Source: an uncultured Lachnospiraceae bacterium
GTDB lineage: Bacteria > Bacillota > Clostridia > Lachnospirales > Lachnospiraceae
Assembly: GCA_905193085.1 (NCBI GenBank)
Contig: CAJJNI010000041.1
Location: 1-15,207, forward strand
DNA length: 15,207 bases
Direction: 5' to 3'
In this document: piece by piece, positions 1 through 7,128 of the stretch
Layout of the letters: each line of letters starts with the position of its first letter
How positions within the stretch are numbered: the stretch's first letter is position 1
Translations under genes and position numbers: made by a program
Notes under the pieces: model-generated
Database searches by the model: none
Seen by the model: the letters and a program-made list of their open reading frames with translations, nothing else
Told to the model about the DNA's origin: nothing

Positions 1-2693
1 GGGCTCAGAAACATCAAGCTCAACATCAACTCTATAGGCTGTCCAACCTGCCGTCCTGTCGGCTGTGGTGCCGGATTAGGGGAACCTGTAACATCAGGTC
101 TGTCTGTTATTCCCGGTGTCTGTGTCGGTGCGCCGCTTACATCTGGTGTTTTTGTTGGATTCTGTGAATTTGCAGGAGTTTTTGTTGGCGCAGGTGTTTG
201 TGTAGTCTGGTTATCATCATCTGAATCTTCTGTGAATGCTGAGCCTGCAAGTGGTTTAACAAGTGCAAATTTACTGTCATTTGTAACATCTATTTTATCT
301 GATAAAATACATGCTTTGCTAAGAGGAACTGAATAGAACATAATTTCTTTTACGCATGTTCCTTTAGGTGTTCCTATTGTATTCATTCCAAGCTTTGTTG
401 CACCGGCACCTAAACCTCCGACAGTTAAAACTGTATCTTTATCTGAAATAAAATCTAATATAGTCATTCCTGTAGACATTCCGTCTGTAGGTTTTGAATT
501 TCTGTAATTTACCTTATTTCCATAGCCATAATTAAATTCCTGTCCGGCCGAATTAAAGTTCTTTAATAATGAAACACCCCAGTAAGTCAGATAATCTGTA
601 GTGATTTCCTGACCGTCTATATAATACTGAACCCAGTCGTTTTGAATAACAGCAACTACAAAATGCCATTTTCCCCGCTCTTTCATTGTCGGTGTCTTCA
701 AAGTTGAGCCGCTGAGTGATTTCTCACCGCCACTTCCCCAGTAATAAAACTGGTTAAACTGATGAACATCAAGTATCTGTCCATAATTATCCAGATATGG
801 ATTAAGCTGCAGTCCGCTCCAGTTATCCTGTCTGTATCCAACAGAACCTGATGCATACATAGAAAATGAACCGCTTATTTTTGCTTCTGCAATCTTACTG
901 TTTTCGCCGCCTGTTTCATCATATAAAACCGAATAATTTTCATAATATCCATCGCCTATATAATCAAGATATTTCCAATTACTTTTAACGGAAGAATCTG
1001 TACCTTCTTCATAAGCATAATATGCACCACCGTCATCAGTTGCATAGTAGTAGCCTTTAGCCGGATATTCAGGATTATATCTGACATTTTTGCCATACCC
1101 TTCAAGGACGGTGTATTTTTTACCGTTAGCATCTATATATGTTTTTACAGTGCCAAGTGAATATGTCTTATCAGATGCAGAATATTCCCTGCACATTTTA
1201 TATTTATATGCATCTTCTTTTTGTATCTGGCGGTCATTTTCCAGATTGAAATTAAGCACAACCGCGTCTTTGGCAGTCTTGGGCACATTTACCCAGTATG
1301 AAATGGTAACACCTTTATTCCACTTAGGATAACCACCGCTAAGAGTCATTTCTTCACTTAAATCAAGTTTTTTAAAAGGATTCTTTATCTCATAAAATGC
1401 CTGGCTGCCATCACTGTTTGAACCATTATATGTGTAAGATTCATTTTCTTTATCATATGTAATTGGATTGTCACATTCAGAATTAACCGGAGTCTGTTCA
1501 GGCAGTGGTGTTGCATTGGCATTTATTTCTTTTTTGGTATCTGCCACACCTTTTACATTTTTAGAATTCTTATTTTCTGCTGATACTACACTTCCATCTG
1601 ATAAATCTTTTGGTCCGGCATATGAAGATACTACCCCTGAAACATCAGATGCATTATTTAATTTATAATCATAAACCGTAGTCTCAAACGGTGAAACCTT
1701 GTTATTTTCTTTTTTCTGTCCGCTGTCTTTTGTACCGGATGTATTATTGTATAAATTTCCTCTTGCAACAATACTTGCAGGATATTCGTTATCATAATGG
1801 AACTGATGAGGATTATTTACATCATTGAAACTGTTATTTTCAATTAAAACAGATGCATAGCAGTCTGCACCTACACAATATGTATTATCTTTTGCAGTAT
1901 AATAATTATTGTATATATGCGCTCTTCCATACATAACACGAGGCATTCTCTGGTCAAGATTATTTCCAAACCAGTTATGGTGATATGTCACATGAAGTTT
2001 TCCCATATCTGTGGCATCATGGTCTCCGGCACCTGAACCAATAAGACAGCTTAAGCGGTGTCCATGAACATCTTTGCCATTTACTACAGTATCGTCTGTA
2101 TACCATATTTTACACCATGATACAGTAATATAATCTGAGCCTGCTTTTATGTCTATGTTCCCATCTGTACTGTTCCATACGCTCAGATGATTAAGCCACA
2201 CATGATGGCTGTTTTCTATATTAAAGCAGTCATCAGGACCACTGTTTGGCCATGTTCCCTGGACATTTAAATTACAGACAATGACATTACTTGAATTTTT
2301 AATGTTAAACCCACCGTAAAGAACAGCATTATCATCAATTCCGACAATTGTCTTATTACTTCCGACATCTACAGCATAATCAGGACACACTATTGTACCT
2401 GAAATTACTATTACTTTAGGTAAATTTCCTGAAGCTTCTTTCTTTAAATCCGAAAGAGTTGTAACTATTACAGGTGTAGAATTTCCGCCTCCGGTAACAG
2501 ATTCAAGTCCATTTGCGGTAACATCTGCATAACCATATAATTCACTCATATCAAGCCTTGTACTTAAATCAAAATTACTTTGTGCAGCATCAACCTTATA
2601 ATTAACCGATACACTCTCACTATTTGGCACTGAGCCAAAAACTGATGCAACAAGCATACATACTGCCGCAATTTTAGCAATTTGTTTTTTCAT
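1..2693 (-). CDS. Secreted pectate lyase, PL1 family, with LamG-like domain (partial, 3' end outside window)
   Basis: The reading frame is open from ATG at 2693 to the left edge (897 codons, no stop seen). It is preceded by an AGGAG ribosome binding site 7 bases upstream. Residues 1 to about 36 look like a signal peptide (MKKQIAKIAAVCMLVASV...). Residues about 45-350 match the PL1 parallel beta-helix: WPNSGPDDC, HHVWLNHLSVWN, DGNIDIKAGSD (likely Ca2+-binding Asp residues), SCLIGSGAGDHD and YHHNWF, then QRMPRVMYGRAHIYNNYY with the expected catalytic Arg at 249. A LamG/concanavalin-like domain follows (NFNLENDRQI, WHFVVAVIQNDWVQYYIDG), then a Thr/Pro linker with repeated PTKTP/PTQTP units. The expected reaction is beta-elimination of polygalacturonate outside the cell. 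It is a tandem paralogue of the next gene upstream (5542-2858) and may share its transcript. Whether it also ends in a dockerin cannot be seen. A possible frameshift lies at about 60-78. Confidence 0.9.
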   Translation of the reverse strand, partial: MKKQIAKIAAVCMLVASVFGSVPNSESVSVNYKVDAAQSNFDLSTRLDMSELYGYADVTANGLESVTGGGNSTPVIVTTLSDLKKEASGNLPKVIVISGTIVCPDYAVDVGSNKTIVGIDDNAVLYGGFNIKNSSNVIVCNLNVQGTWPNSGPDDCFNIENSHHVWLNHLSVWNSTDGNIDIKAGSDYITVSWCKIWYTDDTVVNGKDVHGHRLSCLIGSGAGDHDATDMGKLHVTYHHNWFGNNLDQRMPRVMYGRAHIYNNYYTAKDNTYCVGADCYASVLIENNSFNDVNNPHQFHYDNEYPASIVARGNLYNNTSGTKDSGQKKENNKVSPFETTVYDYKLNNASDVSGVVSSYAGPKDLSDGSVVSAENKNSKNVKGVADTKKEINANATPLPEQTPVNSECDNPITYDKENESYTYNGSNSDGSQAFYEIKNPFKKLDLSEEMTLSGGYPKWNKGVTISYWVNVPKTAKDAVVLNFNLENDRQIQKEDAYKYKMCREYSASDKTYSLGTVKTYIDANGKKYTVLEGYGKNVRYNPEYPAKGYYYATDDGGAYYAYEEGTDSSVKSNWKYLDYIGDGYYENYSVLYDETGGENSKIAEAKISGSFSMYASGSVGYRQDNWSGLQLNPYLDNYGQILDVHQFNQFYYWGSGGEKSLSGSTLKTPTMKERGKWHFVVAVIQNDWVQYYIDGQEITTDYLTYWGVSLLKNFNSAGQEFNYGYGNKVNYRNSKPTDGMSTGMTILDFISDKDTVLTVGGLGAGATKLGMNTIGTPKGTCVKEIMFYSVPLSKACILSDKIDVTNDSKFALVKPLAGSAFTEDSDDDNQTTQTPAPTKTPANSQNPTKTPDVSGAPTQTPGITDRPDVTGSPNPAPQPTGRQVGQPIELMLSLMFLS

Positions 2694-2715
2694 AATATTA
2701 GTTCTCCTCTCTTTA

Positions 2716-2743
2716 ATAATATCGCACATATGTTTCATGTCAG
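2716..2743 (-). promoter_or_regulatory. Possible weak promoter of the downstream pectate lyase gene
   Basis: On the minus strand CTGACA (2738-2743) and TATTAT (2716-2721) are separated by 16 bases. The transcription start would fall at about 2709, leaving only some 16 untranslated bases that already include the ribosome binding site. This is unusually tight. The gene may instead be read from the promoter of the upstream lyase gene, since no clear terminator separates the two. Confidence 0.3.
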
Positions 2744-2762
2744 TATATTGCAGAATCATCAT

Positions 2763-2876
2763 TCGTTATTTCACTGTATAATCAGAAATTAATTCCCAAC
2801 CTGTCATTTCGCTTTTAATTCAGGAGTTAATTCCCCTCTTGTCTTTTCACTTTTAAATCAGTAATTAATTCCCAAC
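2763..2876 (-). repeat. Three 38-bp imperfect tandem repeats spanning the end of the dockerin gene
   Basis: Read on the minus strand, three adjacent 38-base units (2876-2839, 2838-2801, 2800-2763) share the pattern G(T/A)(T/G)GGGAATTAA followed by CTGA and AAA-rich sequence with GTGAAA or GCGAAA. The first unit contains the last codons and TGA stop of the dockerin gene (GINY-stop). The other two lie in the gap between the pectate lyase genes. I infer that a stretch including the gene end was duplicated twice and then diverged. No strong hairpin or T-run is visible in it. Confidence 0.7.
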
Positions 2877-5542
2877 GCAGCCTTTAATACTAATAACACA
2901 TCTGTCAAATCAATATTTCCATCTGAATTATAATCAGCGGCAGCAGCAACATCTTCGCTCTGGACTTTCTCTATTCCAAGACTTATCTTTAATACCAACA
3001 GTGCATCTGTTAAAGTAACTTTATTATCAAAATCAACATCGCCTGGCACAACCTGCGGTGCAGGTGTATTTGTAGGTTTTGGTGTATTTGAAGGTTGTGG
3101 TGTCTGCGTAGGTTCTGTTGCATTCAAGTCGATTTTATCTTTTAAAATGCAATACGATTTGACAGGTTTGTCATAAAATTCAAACTCTTTTACCATAGTT
3201 CCATCAGGTGTCCCAATCATGTTCTGTCCAAGAACTTTAGATGCCGCACCTTTTCCTCCAACTGTCAGTACCGTATCCTCATCACTTATAAAATCGAGCA
3301 GTGTCATAGCTGTTGATGCAATATCTGTCGGATAATAACTCTGCCTCTGTAACGGATATCCGTAGCCATAATTAAAGCCCGAACCGGCAACACCCTGTTT
3401 ATCCACAAGAGCCGCACCCCATGAAGTAAGATAAATGTCTGTCATTGCTTTTCCGTCCATGTAAAACTGAACCCAGTCATTTTGTATTACCGCAACAACA
3501 AAATGCCAGTTACCTTTATCTGCCATAGTCGGCGCTATAAATGTAGAGCCAAGTTGTGACTGATAACCACCGTTTCCAAAATAATAGAACTGGTTTGTAG
3601 TCTGTATGTCTATTTTATTTCCATAATTTTCAAGATTCGGATTAATCTGAAGCGCATTTCCATTATCCTGACGAAAACCTACTGAACCGGACGCATAAAT
3701 ACAAAACGAACCGCTTATGTATGCTTCCTGGAGCTTACTTTTGCTTCCGCCCTCTTCATCAAATCTCTTACTGTAATTTTCATAGTAACCTTCTCCGAGA
3801 TAATTCAGATATACCCAGTTTGCTTCATCTGACGCATCAGTTCCCTTTTCATGCACACATAAAGCTCCTCCGTTATCTGATATTTCATAGCAGCCTTTTG
3901 CCGGATAATCCGGGTTATACTGTACAAGAGAACCCACTTCTCCTGTAAGAACCTGATATTCATTTTCAGAGGAATCAACATAGGTTTTCACTTCACCCAT
4001 TGAATAATTGTTATCAGTCTTGCTGTAAGACTGGCACAGATTATATTTAACCGCATCTTTTCTTTCAATCTGCCTGTCATTTTCAAGATTAAAGCTCAGA
4101 ATCACAGCATCTTTGGCTTTCCTTGGAACATTAACCCAATACGATATGGTTATACCCTTATCCCATTTTTCATTTGTCATATAATTAAATTTATCTTCTG
4201 AAAAATCTTTCCCTTTAAATGGGTTTTTAATATTATAGTACGCAGGGTCTCCATTACCATTCGAACCATGATATGTATATGTATCAGTTTCATCATCATA
4301 TGTTACCGGATTATTATTATAAACATTTGCCGGTCTTTGTGTTGCAACAGGGGCAACACTTTCAGACGGAACATAACTGTTATCAGTACCCTTTATGAGT
4401 GATGCACTTTCTATTTTATCTGAATAAATGTTTTTGTCCGACACATCATTTTTCGGTCCTGCATATGCAGTTATTATTTCAGGCACATCTTCTGCATCAT
4501 TTAATTTATAATCATATACTGTCGAATCAAATTCAACAACTTCATTATCCGATTTTTTCTGACCATCGTCCTTACTTCCCTTTGAATTGTCGTATTCATT
4601 TCCTCTTGCTGTAATTGAAGCAGGAAGTGCATTGGTCGGATACATAAATTTATGCGGTGAATTTACATTTTTAAAGTAATTATTTTCTATGAGTGCTGAC
4701 GCATAGGAATCGACACCAATACAATAAGTATTTCCCTCACATGTGTAGTAATTATTATAAATATGAGCCCGTCCATACATTACTCTTGGCATTCTCTGGT
4801 CAAGGTTATCCGCAAACCAGTTATGGTGATATGAAACTCTTAATTTTCCCATATCTGTATCATCATGGTCTCCTGCACCTGAACCGATAAGACAGCTTAA
4901 ACGGTGGTCATGGTCCGGAATAACGCCATCATTTGCGTCATCAGTATAGCTTAATTTACACCATGAAACAGTAATATAATCCGAGCCCATCTTAATATCT
5001 ATATTTCCGTCAAATGAATTATAAACATTCAGATGATTAAGCCACACATGATGGCTGCCTGAAATATCTATGCAGTCATCAGGCCCGCTGTTTGGCCAGC
5101 CACCATTAAAATTCAGATTATTTATTATTACATTCATAGAATTATATATATGTATACCGCCGGCAATACCGGAATTTTCGTCTATTCCTGTTATTGTCTT
5201 ATTACTTCCTATTGAAACAGTATTCTCACCCGTATCAATAATCCCGTCAACAACTATAACTCTTGGAAAATCATCTGTTACATATTTTTTTAATTCTTCA
5301 AGGCTGCTTACTACAACGGGAGTCATTTTACCTCCACCGGTTGTAGTCTCCAGCCCCTCCCCCGGTGATGCAGCCCAGCCATATAATTCATTCATATCGA
5401 GCAGTTTACTCATATCAACAGTCTGCTCCTGTGCATATACTATATTATCGCCGCTGTTTAATTTAGCATCTGTCAAAACCTTTGAAAAGCATGTCCCAAA
5501 CAACAGAATACTACTTATTATCAATGCCAGTTTTCTCTTCAT
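2858..5542 (-). CDS. Secreted pectate lyase, PL1 family, with LamG-like domain and C-terminal type I dockerin
   Basis: 894 residues, starting at ATG 5542 with a GGAAG ribosome binding site. Residues 1 to about 37 form a signal peptide (hydrophobic core LALIISSILLFG; likely cleavage near VYA-QE). Residues about 45-365 are a PL1 beta-helix: HHVWLNHLNVY (164-174), DGNIDI with D178 and D182 as likely Ca2+ ligands, SCLIGSGAGDHD, and QRMPRVMYGRAHIYNNYY with catalytic-type R250. Residues about 430-800 are a concanavalin/LamG-like domain (NWHFVVAVIQNDWVQFYMDG at 678-697), probably carbohydrate binding. A PTQTP/PKPTNTP linker (about 808-832) leads to a dockerin (833-894). Its two calcium loops are D835-D837-D839-D846 and D870-N872-D874-D881, each followed by an LLVLK helix. 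The enzyme should cleave polygalacturonate outside the cell, held through a cohesin that is not in this window. The Arg usually found five residues after R250 is Met255. A near-consensus promoter lies upstream. Confidence 0.95.
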   Translation of the reverse strand: MKRKLALIISSILLFGTCFSKVLTDAKLNSGDNIVYAQEQTVDMSKLLDMNELYGWAASPGEGLETTTGGGKMTPVVVSSLEELKKYVTDDFPRVIVVDGIIDTGENTVSIGSNKTITGIDENSGIAGGIHIYNSMNVIINNLNFNGGWPNSGPDDCIDISGSHHVWLNHLNVYNSFDGNIDIKMGSDYITVSWCKLSYTDDANDGVIPDHDHRLSCLIGSGAGDHDDTDMGKLRVSYHHNWFADNLDQRMPRVMYGRAHIYNNYYTCEGNTYCIGVDSYASALIENNYFKNVNSPHKFMYPTNALPASITARGNEYDNSKGSKDDGQKKSDNEVVEFDSTVYDYKLNDAEDVPEIITAYAGPKNDVSDKNIYSDKIESASLIKGTDNSYVPSESVAPVATQRPANVYNNNPVTYDDETDTYTYHGSNGNGDPAYYNIKNPFKGKDFSEDKFNYMTNEKWDKGITISYWVNVPRKAKDAVILSFNLENDRQIERKDAVKYNLCQSYSKTDNNYSMGEVKTYVDSSENEYQVLTGEVGSLVQYNPDYPAKGCYEISDNGGALCVHEKGTDASDEANWVYLNYLGEGYYENYSKRFDEEGGSKSKLQEAYISGSFCIYASGSVGFRQDNGNALQINPNLENYGNKIDIQTTNQFYYFGNGGYQSQLGSTFIAPTMADKGNWHFVVAVIQNDWVQFYMDGKAMTDIYLTSWGAALVDKQGVAGSGFNYGYGYPLQRQSYYPTDIASTAMTLLDFISDEDTVLTVGGKGAASKVLGQNMIGTPDGTMVKEFEFYDKPVKSYCILKDKIDLNATEPTQTPQPSNTPKPTNTPAPQVVPGDVDFDNKVTLTDALLVLKISLGIEKVQSEDVAAAADYNSDGNIDLTDVLLVLKAALGINY

Positions 5543-5577
5543 ATGTTATTCTTCCTTTTCACTAAAAATAATTGTAC

Positions 5578-5592
5578 TGCAGAAAATCTGCA
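5578..5592. promoter_or_regulatory. 15-bp palindrome in the 5' untranslated region of the dockerin lyase gene
   Basis: TGCAGAAAATCTGCA is a 6-bp inverted repeat around three bases. It lies about 35 bases downstream of the predicted start of transcription and 36 bases before the start codon. It could be an operator for a sugar-responsive repressor or a small RNA hairpin. It lacks the central CG typical of LacI/CcpA operators, so the regulator is unknown. Confidence 0.4.
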
Positions 5593-5632
5593 TATAGTAA
5601 CATAATTATATTTTTTTAATATATATTTATTA

Positions 5633-5661
5633 ATTATATTATCATTATCATTTATTGTCAA
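5633..5661 (-). promoter_or_regulatory. Consensus sigma-A-type promoter of the dockerin pectate lyase gene
   Basis: On the minus strand TTGACA (5656-5661) and TATAAT (5633-5638) are separated by exactly 17 bases, a full consensus match in both boxes. The predicted start of transcription is near 5626, giving a leader of about 84 bases. So strong a promoter on an extracellular enzyme gene suggests that control comes from a repressor or from catabolite control rather than from weak basal strength. Confidence 0.75.
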
Positions 5662-5666
5662 GAAAA

Positions 5667-5695
5667 CTGACATTTCAGCGCAGCTATGCTATAAT
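5667..5695 (+). promoter_or_regulatory. Promoter of the structured leader and DUF2974 gene
   Basis: CTGACA (5667-5672), a 17-base spacer and TATAAT (5690-5695) with an upstream TGC (extended -10). Transcription should start at about 5701-5702, which is the first base of the structured element at 5701. Its -35 box lies only 5 bases from the -35 box of the divergent lyase promoter. The two boxes form an inverted TGTCA/TGACA pair, so the two polymerases would compete or share a regulator. Confidence 0.7.
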
Positions 5696-5700
5696 ATAAT

Positions 5701-5795
5701 TGATGCCAGGTTCAAAAGGTCTGAACCCAAATGAGCCTGCTCATAGTTAGACGGAGTGCGGGAGTACATAGTGCAAAACACTCCGCAGGCATCAT
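5701..5795 (+). ncRNA. Cloverleaf-like structured leader element, possibly a dispersed repeat (family not recognised)
   Basis: A terminal stem TGATGCC (5701-5707) with GGCATCA (5788-5794) closes three hairpins. They are GGTTCA/TGAACC (5709-5714 with 5722-5727, 7-base loop), ATGAG/CTCAT (5731-5735 with 5740-5744) and CGGAGTG/CACTCCG (5752-5758 with 5779-5785). An alternative pairing, GCCTGC (5735-5740) with GCAGGC (5785-5790), excludes both the closing stem and the second hairpin, as in a switch. It begins at the predicted transcription start and ends 46 bases before the DUF2974 start codon, so it would form the 5' leader of that mRNA. It has no tRNA T-loop or CCA and matches no riboswitch core known to me. 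Positions 5753-5795 match 15091-15133 in inverted orientation at 36 of 43 bases, so it may instead be a dispersed repeat or small RNA. Confidence 0.55.
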
Positions 5796-5840
5796 AAGCA
5801 TGGATTTTTGACAACTCATTTGATTAAGGAGGCATCATTC

Positions 5841-6971
5841 ATGGATAATATAATAACCTATGCACAAAAGGAATTATCAGATTTTACTCAAAAAGAATTT
5901 AACGGAGTAGACAGCCTTATTCTGTCATGCCTTTCATACATCAATTTTCCTACAAATATAGAGCAGGTAACTTCCTGGGAAGGCGTTCGTCTTGCTGACC
6001 TTTATCTTGCTGAGTATTTTGAAGAAATGTTCAATAAACTTTGGAGCGAACAGGAATCTTTACAATTATTTGCCGCTGTATGTGCAAGTCCACGCTTTCG
6101 TAATGTTAAAGCTATGGGATACACGAACCAGTTTGATTCAACAAAAGAAAAGCAGTTTTGCGCCATAACTTTTAAGCTGACTGATTCTCTTTATTATATT
6201 GCATTCAGAGGAACTGATTCATCTTTAACAGGCTGGAAAGAAGATTTTAACATGGCATTTTCTTACCCTGTTCCTGCACAGTTAGAGGCAGTTTCTTACC
6301 TGTTCAAAGCTTCTTTAAAATGTGATGGAACACTGCTTGTTGGTGGTCACTCAAAAGGCGGTAATCTTGCTGTTTACAGTGCCATGAACTGCGACATGGT
6401 AATACAGCGCAGATTAAAACGAATTTATTCACATGACGGTCCCGGGTTTGTACAGTCCGTATTAGACAGCAGTTGTTTTAACATCATAAAACCTAAGATA
6501 GACAAAACACTTCCGCAATCCTCTATTGTTGGAATGCTTTTAGAACATCAGGAAGATTTTAAAGTAGTTAAAAGCAACCGCTCAAGCATCTGGCAGCATG
6601 ACCCATTTTCATGGGAAGTAAAGGACGGAGATTTTAATTACATTAAAAAGCTTTCTGCAGATGCAAGATATTTCGACCAGACACTAAACACATGGATTCG
6701 CTCAATGTCAGAAGATGACCGTGAAAGATTTGTAGATTCTCTGTATCAAATTCTGAGCACAGTTTTTCCTGATTCATCTTCCGTACTTCCATCTGACTGG
6801 CAGCATAAACTTCCGGCAATAATTCAGGCGGCAACACATTTAAATGATGATACAAAGAAATTTTTAAACCGCACAATCAAAGAGCTTATATTACTCGGTA
6901 TACGAAATGTTCCGGAAATTTTCAAGACAGAAGAAAGCCGCTATCATGTAATAAAGAAATTAAGCCAGTAA
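5841..6971 (+). CDS. DUF2974 (Mbeg1-like) alpha/beta-hydrolase family protein
   Basis: 376 residues. ATG 5841 is chosen because AAGGAGG (5826-5832) sits 8 bases before it. The frame extends back to a TTG at 5808, but that start would run through this ribosome binding site. There is no signal peptide or membrane segment, so it is cytosolic. Family features visible are the N-terminal VDSLILSCLSYINF, YIAFRGTD (119-126), the nucleophile elbow GGHSKGGNLA (168-177, Ser171), SHDGPGF (197-203) and WQHDPFSW (251-258). Asp199 and His253 are plausible remaining members of a lipase-like triad. The substrate is unknown, and the family is only loosely tied to lipase or esterase activity. The gene has its own promoter and structured leader and ends at a terminator shared with gltD, so it is monocistronic. 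Nothing in the sequence ties it to the neighbouring pectinases. Confidence 0.85.
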   Translation: MDNIITYAQKELSDFTQKEFNGVDSLILSCLSYINFPTNIEQVTSWEGVRLADLYLAEYFEEMFNKLWSEQESLQLFAAVCASPRFRNVKAMGYTNQFDSTKEKQFCAITFKLTDSLYYIAFRGTDSSLTGWKEDFNMAFSYPVPAQLEAVSYLFKASLKCDGTLLVGGHSKGGNLAVYSAMNCDMVIQRRLKRIYSHDGPGFVQSVLDSSCFNIIKPKIDKTLPQSSIVGMLLEHQEDFKVVKSNRSSIWQHDPFSWEVKDGDFNYIKKLSADARYFDQTLNTWIRSMSEDDRERFVDSLYQILSTVFPDSSSVLPSDWQHKLPAIIQAATHLNDDTKKFLNRTIKELILLGIRNVPEIFKTEESRYHVIKKLSQ

Positions 6972-6977
6972 AATACC

Positions 6978-7043
6978 AAAAACAGGCAGTATGCTATTTG
7001 TACCAATTTGCGTAGTACAATTTAAGCTTAACTGCCTGTTTTT
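6978..7043. terminator. Bidirectional intrinsic terminator between the DUF2974 gene and gltD
   Basis: AAAAACAGGCAGT (6978-6990) pairs perfectly with ACTGCCTGTTTTT (7031-7043). The 40-base loop holds a further TTGTAC/GTACAA hairpin. A-runs on one side and T-runs on the other let it work on both strands. It begins 6 bases after the DUF2974 stop codon and lies 85 bases beyond the gltD stop codon, as expected between convergent genes. Confidence 0.85.
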
Positions 7044-7128
7044 ATGTTTTATGTTAATTATAGCGTTATAGTATATTAGCTATAGTATGCCAATGTATAC
7101 TTTCCTATATTCTACATCTATAGATTTA

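Noticed and set aside
5070..5597. 175-residue plus-strand open frame antisense to the dockerin lyase gene
   Set aside because: It lies wholly opposite a well supported gene, has no convincing ribosome binding site and no recognisable domain. It is a shadow frame.
5701..5795. A tRNA gene, suggested by the cloverleaf and 7-bp closing stem
   Set aside because: It has no GGTTCRA-type T-loop, no D-loop GG, no anticodon arm of the right size and no 3' CCA. The arm lengths do not fit.
5808..5840. TTG start that would lengthen the DUF2974 protein by 11 residues
   Set aside because: This segment contains the AAGGAGG ribosome binding site of ATG 5841 and has none of its own.
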